Below are positions 11,092 to 20,086 of a stretch of 27,490 nt of DNA, piece after piece (within the stretch, counting starts at the first letter, position 1; every line of letters begins with the position of its first letter). This DNA is from Acanthamoeba sp. SK_2022b (taxonomy: Eukaryota > Discosea > Longamoebia > Acanthamoebidae). A model generated the notes under the pieces. The model saw nothing but the letters and a program-made list of their open reading frames with translations, made no database searches and was not told the origin of the DNA. The translations under genes were made by a program, and so were the position numbers. Location of the stretch: NCBI GenBank assembly GCA_027943245.1, contig JANDJZ010000550.1, forward strand, positions 1 to 27,490, given 5' to 3'.

Positions 11092-13127
11092 TTAACTGGA
11101 AAGTTTGGGCTGCAGGAGCGGTGTGCAGGAGTAACCCGGCCCGCTAGAGGGCCCAGAATAAAGAGGCGAGGGCGCAGGGATGAAGGCCTCGCCCTCCTGC
11201 TCGACCGGGACTGTCCATTCGTGCTGGACATGCGGATGCTCGTAGTTGGTTGTCAAGGGTGCTGTGACCAGGGTGTAGTAGGACGGGAAAGGGGCTTCTG
11301 GCTCAGCAGCCAGGGGCGGCTGCAGATGGTATTGATTGTAGTGGTGCTGTGGCAGCCGGTCGTGGTAGGAGGTCATCAGAGACGGGCTAGCCTCGCCTAT
11401 CGCGACGTACGCTGGATCCTGATCGATGGCCTCGCCGCCGGGGAATAGCTGTTGCATGACCCAGGAGTTGACAGGTTCGTGCATCTGCTGCTGGTCGTTG
11501 TCTGAAGTGTTGCTAGGACTCGCAATGCCGGCCACCTCTCCGCTCAGGTCACCTACCGGAAGAGAGAGAGAGAAAGCAAAAGAGAAATGGGTGACTCAGA
11601 GCAAGGTCTAGGGGGAGGGCGGACTGTGGCGCGGGCGATACCTTGCAAGTAGTCGTCCTGCAGTAGAGATCTCAGAAAGCTATCTTCACTGTTCTCGCAC
11701 ACATTATCTCGCTCGATTGCGACTGCTTCGATCCTCCTCCTCTTTTCTGCGCGTTGCTGCCACTCTTCCGCTTCGCCACTGTGGAGAGCCAGAGCCGAGG
11801 CTGAAGCGAGGCCAGCAGGAATGCTTTGAGCCGGAGCCTCTGCATTGGCGGGAGCAGAAGCAGGAGCAGGAGCGGGAGTAGGAGGGGCCGAAGCAAGAGG
11901 TGCGTGTGTGAGAGGAGGAGCGAGAGTAGGAGGAGTGAGCTGGACATCTGGTGGGAGGAGAGGCTGCCCCTCCTGCGAGACAGTGTCATCTGTGTCGCCC
12001 ACAAGTTACACATCATCTATGATGGACAACCAGGAACCGGGGGCATTCGCACCTGGGTACTCGATGAATGGAACACCTGCCAGGACCCCTTTGGGTACAT
12101 CTTGCAGCTTGAGAGGGTTGTACTGGTAGGTCTGCTTGTCGAATACGAGCATCCTCAAGCACTTGTCCTTGAGTTTGTCGATTGGGACGGGGCCGGGGTT
12201 GGGCACGCGGTGCCTCTTGAGCTGGCCACCTGCGTTAACGATGAGAATGCGTTCTTCGTGGTACGTGTAGCTCGGACGCAGCAGGAAGTCGCCCTCTTGC
12301 AAGAGAAGACCGCGAGCCGTCTCATCGGATATGAGCAGCAGCTGTCCTTCTTTCCACGCCTTGTTGCAACAGTGTCAGAAGATGGAGTCTATAGACTTGG
12401 GGGGGGGCAAGACAAGATGTACATCTCCTCCTGCTCGGATGAAGCTGCCAAGGAAGGCTGAAAAACTCTGAGGACCCTTGCGCAGCTCGACCTTGAGCAC
12501 CTCGTCCTCCTCAGCGCGAACGGGTCGGCTGTAGGCGGTGTCGTTGGTGAGAGTCTTGCTGAGCAAGAAGCTCCTCGCCATCACAAGCTGCCAGTAGTCA
12601 ACGCTGAGCTCCCCCTTCTCCTCGTCTTTGAGGTTCGCGATCTCCTCCAGCTTGTTGGCCAGCTTCTCGACGGTGAAGCCGTGGGTCCGCCTGGCCAGCC
12701 TTGGGAGCTGCAGTTGCCACAAGAGGCCGTTGGTGGTAAAGAGACACAACTTCAGGGGCGTGTCGGCCTGCCACCCCCTGCTGGCCGTGAAGCGTGGCCA
12801 GTAGGTGGCACTGCCGTCCCTGCGCGTGCCCACCTGAGGCACCCTGATCACCTTCTGAGCCGCTCCCTCGAGGGTGCGCTTGGCCGTGAGCGTCCCAGTG
12901 ACCTTCTCTTGGTGGTATACCATGTGCGTCAGAGTGGAATCACCGAGGGCGAAGCGGAAGTCGTTGGGCAGGGGGCCCCAGCAACGCACTCCCACTCTGA
13001 AACCGTCGCTGGTTTGTGCGGCAGTGAAGAATTCGATTTGTGGCCGTTTTGGGGCGGACGGCGGGCTTGGCTGCATCTGCTTTCTTGCACTTGGCTGTAT
13101 TGCGAATAACATTCGTTGCATGTTCAT
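11092..13127 (-). CDS. STAT-like transcription factor with SH2 domain
   Basis: Four coding exons, in phase: 13127-12423, 12359-12053, 11989-11642, 11552-11092; 606 residues. Amoebozoan STATs (known from Dictyostelium) bind DNA after SH2-phosphotyrosine dimerisation. The order fits the STAT core: a beta-rich segment from PQIEFFTAAQTSDGFRVGV (about residues 30-130), a helical linker with DYWQLVMARSF and FSAFLGSFIRAGGD, then an SH2 domain at about residues 236-310: AWKEGQLLLISDETARGLLL, EGDFLLRPS with the phosphate-binding Arg, ILIVNAGGQLKRHRV, and a C-terminal helix. Tyrosines just after SH2 (TYQY, IEYP) are candidate phosphosites. The rest is a Pro/Ala-rich tail, a basic EKRRRIE patch and a Tyr/Gln/Pro-rich end suggestive of an activation domain. 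The N-terminal coiled coil of canonical STATs is absent in this model. An upstream intron (about 13130-13180) may add a 5' exon. Confidence 0.68.
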
Positions 13128-13302
13128 GGCTATGACACTCTCGGACTTATATTTCGAGCGAACTATTTTGTGTCGACCTACCGAAATTTCTGTTTTGCGC
13201 CTGATCCACCAATCGTCTTGTGATCCGTCAGTTGTCGTGTCCCTGTATCTATTCAAAACTCGGGCCCCACAACTGCCCTTTGAACGCAGAACTCACCCCT
13301 CA
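13128..13302. promoter_or_regulatory. Compact divergent promoter region
   Basis: Only 175 bases separate the start codons of the STAT-like gene (minus) and the CLU/amidase-like gene (plus), so the two must share regulatory DNA. On the minus strand GTAGGTCG at about 13177 and an acceptor-like TCATAG just before the ATG could be a 5'-UTR intron. No specific factor site is identified. Confidence 0.4.
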
Positions 13303-16300
13303 ATGCAGGAAGACTTCCTCTCCTACCCCAGCGAGGCTACAGTGGATGTTATCCCCTATGCCCAGGACGCCGAGCCTGGGGAGCTGCCAGACTTCACTCC
13401 CTACCCCAGCCAGAGGCAGTTGCAAGGTAAGGTCTCCCTTTTTCCGCAGCCCCCACTACAGCCCAACTTGTCCTCATCGCACTTTGTATCGGGTACTTTG
13501 GGGGGGGGGTGCAGCTTCAGTGAAAGGGTCGAAGGACAAGAAGCACAGAAGATGGGTGGAGTTCTACATGGCCATCCTCCACGACGACGACTTGATGGCC
13601 CTGCTGCGGCAACGCTTCGGCTTCGAGGCCACCCGCGTGGGACCCAAGCTGGTGCGCGACGTGATGCTGCGCGAGACGCGCTGCGCTCGACTCGTCACCC
13701 AGGGCTGTGCCGGCGGCGATAAAGCGCTGGAGGACGGCCTCTTCAGCAAGCTGCCCATTGCCGGCACCCTCTTCAGCGACCCGGAAGACGCCATCAAGAC
13801 GGCCTCGCTCGAGCTCAGGACCATACGTGCGCTGGAGGGGATAGTGAGGGAGATCGGCATGGGCAAGTTCCACTTCCCGCTCTTCTGCGTGATGGAGCAC
13901 ATGTCCCACCGCGTGTCTACCAGCTTCTACCTGCCCCTTGACGACGGCGAGGTGAGCCAGATGGTCCACGGCGGCCGCAAGGACCAGTGGACACAGGACC
14001 CTGAGGTCGACCAGTTCTTGCGGAGGCTCTCCGACGCGCTCAGACTCGAGCCGCACTCTTCCACGTACGCAGACTCAGATGTTGTCTTGTTTCGCTCTGT
14101 CGATCTCTCGATCGCGGTTGTCCTCGGCTAATGGAGCTTTAACTTTGTGGACCAATCGCCAGCCATCCGTCGGGGCTCCCTTTTGATCTGGAGATCCACA
14201 AAATCAAGGACCACTACTTCATCGTCGACCCGACTCGCCTGTTCCCGTCCGAGGAACGCAACCAGTTCGTTCTGGCCTTACATGTGCGCCATCGATGCAT
14301 TCTGGCAGCCTTTACTAACCGGGGGGGGGACTGCCAACCCTGTCTCTCTGTTGGGCGCAGCTGCCTGAGCAGGTTGCTCCGTTTCGAGTTCTTGATGCGA
14401 TACGAGGGCCCCAGGCTCTACAGCGACGCCTTCATCCCGCAGTTCACGTCGGCGCAACGGCAGGAGGCCAGCAGAGCGGCGCTGACCCACCTTCGATCGG
14501 GGGTGGTGCCGAAGTTCGCCTGGAGCGAGCGCATCGATGAGGTCGGCACGCTGGCCCAACTGAAACAGGCCATGCACGGCGAGGGCATCAACCTCAGGTT
14601 TTACCACCAAAAGGCCCGTCTCTAACAATAGAGACTGTGTAGCCAACACGCGTGTGTTTGCGTGCGTGCCCGCGTGCGTGTCGTGTCGTGTGTGTTATGA
14701 AATGAGCACAGATATCTGCTGCTGGTGCTGTACCACTTGCGCCGAGCGGAGAAAGAGGAGGCCGCGCGACTGTGCGTGGCCGAGATGGTGGCGCGCGGGA
14801 TCAAGGTGCTCATCAGGCGGCTCTTTAACAGCTGGGCTCAGACCGTCGACTACCACCTCCTGCCGCAGGAGGTGGCGCGCGTGCTCACGGGGATGCTGCG
14901 GAGCCCGTCGTGGTGGGTTGATCGCGGCCCCGATGGCCTGGTGACCCTTCTGTGGAACAAGTTTGGCGCCTGGCTCTACGGCGAAAACGACAAACAGTGG
15001 GGCCCGTCAGAACACCTGCCCAACGGCCCCAATGGCCACGCCCTCTTCAAAACGCTATGCGACGTGTGCTGCCAACCCGCCGTGGACTGTCGCACGGTGC
15101 TCCAGCGGCTCACGCACATCTCCAGCGCAACTTTTCATCTCACCGACTCAGTGGGCTGGCCAGCGGTCGACGAGCGCCACGTGGAGTGGAAGGTCAAGGT
15201 CAAGTACGCCAACGAGTGGCAGCTGTCCCAGGGGCGCGGGCCGCACACGTCACCGCACACCGAGATAGGGTGCTACCTGCGCTTCCGCGGCTTCGACGGA
15301 CGGCTCACCAAGCGCGCGGTCGAGCGGCGGCTGCGTCTGCTGCTGACCGACATAAACCCCAACCTGCACTTCTCCAAACACTATCTCAACCTATATTCCA
15401 CCGAGGATCACGCCTTCTCCGAGTTCACGCTCAAGCTGGGTGAACACGACGACCACGACGATGACGAGGTTCAGGACTACTTGTTCTGCCCGAGCCTATA
15501 CCGCGTGCAACACTCCACCCCCTCGCTGACAGCCGCCGTGGACGGTCCAATCCCCAGCCACCTTGCCTTTTATGGAAGTTTGGCCACTGACTTTTCGATG
15601 TATGGACAGGTGGGAAGCCTCTGGCGGGGATGACCATCGCCCTCGACCCGCCGCTGCGCGGAGGCGTGTGGCGGTTCTACGAGGTCAAGCAGAGCATACC
15701 TGCCGGCCGGCCACACCCGTGCGACCTCAACTTTGACATCGCATGGCGGCTCAAGGAGCAACTCGAGGCGCTGGGCGCGCGAGTCATCCTGACCAGAGAG
15801 CGCGACGACAGCCTCGACCTGCCGACCGAGCACACCGAATCACTGTATGTCCTCGCCATCATGTCTTACTGGCATGGAAATCAGCGGCAGCCTCTCGTCG
15901 ATCGCTCACCGTTGTGGTCTGTTGTTCAGGAGCGAGTTGTTTCTGCGCATCATGCGGGAGTCGCTGGCCATGCCCTCGCCCAGCACCCTGCTGGTCTACT
16001 TCTGGAAGGAAGCGCTCGCCGCACTGGAACTCGCCGACGAGCGCGAAGCGCGCAAGGCGCTCATGTTCGCCTACTACAAGGCCGTCGTTGCGTCGAACGA
16101 CTTTGTCGCCCGCTCCAAGCTCATCAACCAGTCGACCAAGGGCGAGCCGGTGGACGTCTTCCTCTCCTTCTTCTCTGCCTACCGCTGCCCCGAAAATGAG
16201 GACAGCGATGCGCTGCTCTACGAGCTCTACATACCGGGGGCGTTCATGGCCATGGAGCTTGGCAACCTGGAGGAGCGCTACAATCTCGTGCGCCTCCTCA

Positions 16301-16806
16301 CCTCCGATGTGGTCCAGCAGTCGTGCCTCCTGGCCAAGCATCTGCACGCGGCCTGTATGGCCCAGCCGGCCGTCGCCAAGCGGGCACAGGCGCGGCGCGG
16401 CGAGCTGGGCGCACAGGGCAGGGACGGCATCGGCCCGTACAAGGTCACCTCGTGTCTCGAGGGCGAACGGTCCAGGGAGGTCAAACAGGACCTGCACAAG
16501 ATCCACTGCGGCTTCGAGGAGGAGGACGGGCAGGACGAGCCCATCTTCACCAGGAATCTGGGCATGCTGCGCAAGGTGGAGAGCAAGGCGTCGTGCTACA
16601 TGCGCCTGTACGACAGGGACTGCGACGAGAGCTTCGTCGACGCGCTCGTTTCGGCCGCCGCCGCCGGCCTGGTGCACTACTGGCAGCACGAGGCCAACAA
16701 CAAGTCCAGCCCCGCGTGGAAGCAAGAGATAGCGGAGCCCTCATCAGCATCCGACGCCGAAAGCGGCGTCGAGGGCATGGCAGAGAGCACAGCGGAGCTC
16801 TTCTGA
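13303..16806 (+). CDS. CLU central domain fused to a degenerate amidase_3-like domain
   Basis: Exons: 13303-13426, 13515-14064, 14163-14285, 14361-14597, 14712-15544, 15610-15844, 15930-16806; about 992 residues. Residues about 230-500 match the central domain of clustered-mitochondria (CLU) proteins: DLEIHKIKDHYFIVDPTRLF, then LLRFEFLMRYEG and YSDAFIPQF, then AMHGEGINLRYLLLVLYHLR leading into VAEMVARGIK. From residue about 620 the chain resembles N-acetylmuramoyl-L-alanine amidase (amidase_3): GMTIALDPPLRGG, DLNFDIAWRLKEQLEALGA, RVILTRERDD, DVFLSFFSAY and TRNLGMLRKVES. The metal ligands are gone: DPGHGG has become DPPLRGG and SIHANA-type has become SFFSAY, so catalysis is unlikely. The exon 3/4 join needs a GC donor (GT/GCGCCA) to keep frame; this one is uncertain. 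The role is unknown; peptidoglycan or protein binding is conceivable. Confidence 0.75.
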
Positions 16807-17008
16807 GAGCGAGAGTGCCTGCCTTCTGTTGCTGCTCGGCCGAGGGCATCAGCCGCTGTTCAAGACCAAGAGTAGAGAAGAAAAGAGGCGTTGTTCCCTC
16901 TACTCCTGGTGGTTAATGATGACAACGATCTCTAAAGATCCTTTTCACTATCGTCGCGCAAGATCTGCAACATCATGTACTACTTGTTTGTCCCGCCTTC
17001 GTCTCTTC

Positions 17009-18448
17009 CTACTGGTCGCCTAAGTACTTAAGCACCTTGGTCCCTATGAACTTCTGGCCCACACACTGTGCGTACGTGGTGTTGTGTGTCGCGTGTCGCG
17101 TCATGTATAGTGTGGCTTGTTGTGGCGTTTGGCTTGCGTCGTACATGGAGAACCCACAGTGACAATCTTGCACAAGAATGGGTAAACTGTCCATGCAGCT
17201 GATGGCCATCGGCAAAAAAAGGCATTACCCAGAGATATGCACAACACCATGACTTGGCAAGCACCATGACATATTTTGGCACTCACCACCCTATATCTTG
17301 TAAAAACCGCAGCCTGCTCTCAAGCTCCATTGCAACCAATGGTGCATCCCCAATGCGGATTTGTACTTTTTTTTTGTGGAATCCTGCACAATTTGTGCAA
17401 TCTACATTGGTGACATGGAGCTGAATGTTCATGAAGCTGCCAAGCACCTTGACTCCAACCACAGTGTGGGATGGATCACAACCTCTTTGTCTGAAACATA
17501 GCGTTCAGAAAAAGTAACAATGAACCCAAAAAAGCATGTGCATGACCCAAGGCAAACCCATGCATATTCTGTACATCCACAGATGCCACTTTTTCACCAC
17601 CTACCTTTTTCACAAAACAACAAGAGATGTGTTGATGCACAGCAGTTCAACCACCAAAGATCACCTATCCATTTCATGAAAAGATGTCACTTTTTCATCA
17701 TTGACCTGCAATTTAGAAGAAATTTCGCTCAGTGTACAAAGCATTACCACATTTAAGCTATTTCTTGCCTGTAACATGTACAAAACAGGCACGTTGACAC
17801 AAAATCACTCAGACCTAATGCGCATCAGTACCAACCCTGAAAAGCTGTTTGTGAAAACAGTTCTTCTTTCTCAACATTTGCCCTTGTTCTGAACTCTGTA
17901 AAAAATGCTTTACACTTTCTCCCCATCTCAGGGCATTGTATTGATCCAAACAGCTTTGTCAGCTTTTTCCACCATCACACCACAACACCTTTCTGATTTG
18001 CACTTGTGCTTTTGCTCCCTAAAGGAAACTTCCCTCTATCCTAGAACATCTACTAACCGAGCTCCATTTCTTCATTCATTATACCCACCAACATGAACAT
18101 AACGTACCTCCAACCGCACCACTGACGTTCTTGCAGCTGAATTTAAGGGTCCCACGCTCTCCATGACACTAGCAGGTTTGCAGCATGCCCACTCCCCCTT
18201 ATTCATCTCCAGCTGAAAGAGCCCTTGCCATGCCTGTAAAACCTCTCAGGCTCACCAATCCTGAATTCCTTGAATCAGTACTCAATCATCCCTGCTGCAC
18301 TTACCAATGTTTGAACCAACTCAGCCTTGAGCAGGCTTCTGCTCAGTGCCACAAGTACGCCTCCTGCAATGAACATGAACAGAATCATGTCCACCTCACC
18401 TATTCCCCCTTTGTTGCTGACCATTTCACCTATGTGAAGCTGCCCCAT
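17009..18448 (-). CDS. Unrecognised intron-dense gene in an A+T-richer block
   Basis: Eight candidate exons: 18448-18400, 18363-18305, 18233-18108, 18040-17989, 17895 to about 17876, 17705-17665, 17490-17287, 17186-17009. Several donors are strong (GTAAGT at 18304, GTACGT at 18107, GTGAGT at 17286), and phases agree everywhere except from the fifth to the sixth exon, where a phase-0 donor is not obvious. Readable segments include GGIGGVLVALSRSLLKAELV, WQGLFQLEMNKGEWACCK, GVKVLGSFMNIQLHVTNVDC and a Cys/His-bearing C terminus (LVQDCHCGFSMYD). I recognise no family. More exons may lie upstream: 18794 down to about 18632 reads MAKQGACPQAQLIGRSDGSS and ends at a GTGAGT. An open frame on the opposite strand (18185-18502) is less convincing because the splice signals favour minus. 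The real status could be a gene, a relic or a transcribed repeat. Confidence 0.42.
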
Positions 18449-19169
18449 GCCCCTCTGCTTGGAGCTCCAGCAACTTCATTTATGGGCCAATTACACTGCT
18501 GAAGCTGCTGCTTATCTTGCCCATAAAACCTTTCACCTCAACTTTGCTTGTTCTGAACGCAGGGCCAACATTGCATGCTTGTCCCAGCCAGTTCATCAGC
18601 GTCATCTTTGACTACTCCAACCTGCTGACTCACCATCCCCTCCCCAACCATAAAATGTGCTGGATTTCTAAGTAATTGCCCATCCTGCGTGGGACAACAG
18701 CCAACCAACTTTTGATTGACTGTGCCAACCACCAGGAAGACCCATCAGAACGACCAATGAGTTGTGCCTGTGGGCATGCACCCTGCTTAGCCATCGTCAC
18801 TGTGTTGCATGCTGTGCTGGGCTCCTCTGGTCTCACATCTGCTATGCGCTCTAAGCCAACAGAGCCATGGCCTGCCAGTGGCGAATCACTTCTCCAGCTT
18901 CATAAGTAGTGGAGAGTGGCGTAGGGCAGGAAGAGCAAGTGGCCATCTCCCACAGTTTTCACCCTGTAACCTTCGGTGGAACTAAATTATGTTTTTTGAT
19001 ACGCTCGTAGCTGTGTACTTCAACCTTTAGGTGCCGGTCTGTTCCCAACGTTGCCTTGGGCAAAGGCAGGAGCTGACCTCCAGCGATTGCGTTAACGAAG
19101 TGCGTAGATATCATCATCGCACCGGCCGGGTATCTCCCTGCCCGTAAAACTAGGTATAGGTACTTGCTT
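18449..19169. other. No confident gene; possible upstream exons and unassigned sequence
   Basis: 18449-18900 continues the A+T-richer, C-rich block. It may hold 5' exons of the minus-strand unknown gene or fragments of a decayed coding unit: on plus, 18603-18906 stays open apart from one TAA at 18672 and contains a Cys/His cluster (SCACGHAPC). 18910-19169 is ordinary intergenic sequence in which I see nothing. Confidence 0.35.
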
Positions 19170-19737
19170 CTATGGAGAGAAGAAGCACTGGCCCGAGGTG
19201 AAGGTGTCGGTCACGACCCCGCCTTGTCTCGAGCTGCAGTGATGCACAACCACCACTGCCCCTTTGCCTGGCTCGGGCGCGGGCAGGCGATCCAAAACGA
19301 TGCCCGTATGCTGATGCGCGTCGTTGACCCACACATCGCCCGCCGCAGCACTGTCCAGGTTCGGTCGTTGCTGCATACCCGCTATCACGTCCCTCACTCT
19401 GATGGCGTACCTGCGTGGACACACTACCGATTCAGTACCACATAGCTGTCACAGTCACACAAACCCAGAGGGTGTGGCTACCCAGCGTTGCACTCGGCCG
19501 AACCACCTTTCAGTCCTTTTTCGTGGGCCACCCAATGCGCACATCCTGTAGGCAGGTGGGTGGACACACAAGTTGAGCGAATAGGTTTGGGGAGATGGTA
19601 AAGATACCCCAGCCCGGAATTGGTCGCCACGTCTGAGGGTCGCTTTCGTTGTCCGGCCAAACAAAGCAGTTCTTTGGGTGGACGTGTTCGTCCACCTGCG
19701 TGATGGCCTCTTCCTTGCTAGTTGTGGCACTCGCCAT
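19170..19737 (-). CDS. Small NlpC/P60-like (CHAP-like) cysteine-peptidase-fold protein
   Basis: Three exons in phase: 19737-19608, 19545-19482, 19410-19170; 144 residues. The pattern is that of papain-like NlpC/P60 or CHAP proteins. A Cys (residue 45) starts a helix in GWGCAHWVAHEKG; a beta-strand follows AGDVWVNDAHQHTGIVLDRL with His 99; and VVVVHHCSSRQGG supplies a possible third polar residue. In bacteria such domains cut peptidoglycan cross-links or other amides; related stand-alone proteins occur in bacteria and some protists. There is no signal peptide, so it probably acts in the cytosol or in a phagosome by another route. Reading straight through the 62-base first intron gives a different frame that soon ends, and splicing it out restores CAHWVAH, which supports the model. 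Exact family and substrate are not known. Bacterial ancestry is inference. Confidence 0.6.
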
Positions 19738-20086
19738 TTTTGCTATATATTAAATATCTTGGTAAATTAGTGACTTAGTTGTTACATAACACTGGGAGAA
19801 CGGAAGAACGCGGAATATGGAAATTCTGCGTTCCAGCGCCGCACGGCGAGCCGCTGCGATGAACTGGACGCAGCGTGGCGAGAGAAAACGAGACTCACAC
19901 AGGCCCTCGAAGTCCTGGGCTCACAAAGAACGCGGCGTGACGATAGTCACGTCACACGCAGGAAGACGAGATTAAGAAGAACGAATAAACTGTATTTTCA
20001 CACAGTAACCGAGAACAGTGTTGTTCTGCGCTGACGCCGAACAGCAGCAAAGCGATGAGACGGCACATGCATGGGGAGGCGAGATG
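19738..20086. other. Intergenic, with an imperfect hairpin near the peptidase gene start
   Basis: These 349 bases separate the start of the NlpC-like gene from the 3' end of the next minus-strand gene. A TATATATTAAATA stretch sits at 19743-19755, immediately upstream of the start codon. An imperfect inverted repeat has arms 19806-19816 and 19823-19833 (11 bases, one mismatch). A shorter GTGAC/GTCAC hairpin lies at about 19937-19952. No RNA gene is recognised. Confidence 0.4.

Noticed and set aside
10264..11117. Shared TTTGGGCTGCAGGAGCG at 10268 and 11103
   Set aside because: One copy is the last acceptor of the acyltransferase gene, the other codes for the C terminus of the STAT-like protein on the opposite strand; similarity does not extend beyond about 17 bases, so I treat it as coincidence.
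12874..13722. Plus-strand frame reading from inside the STAT-like gene into the next gene
   Set aside because: The left part is antisense to the SH2 gene; only the part from 13303, in another frame, forms the start of the CLU/amidase-like protein.
15859..16725. 288-codon minus-strand open frame
   Set aside because: It is a GC-rich shadow of the last exon of the CLU/amidase-like gene, whose plus frame carries the recognisable domain.
18185..18502. 105-codon plus-strand ORF in the AT-richer island
   Set aside because: It overlaps minus-strand exons with strong GTAAGT and GTGAGT donors. It has no recognisable domain, and its openness may follow from the base skew. Not excluded, only less supported.
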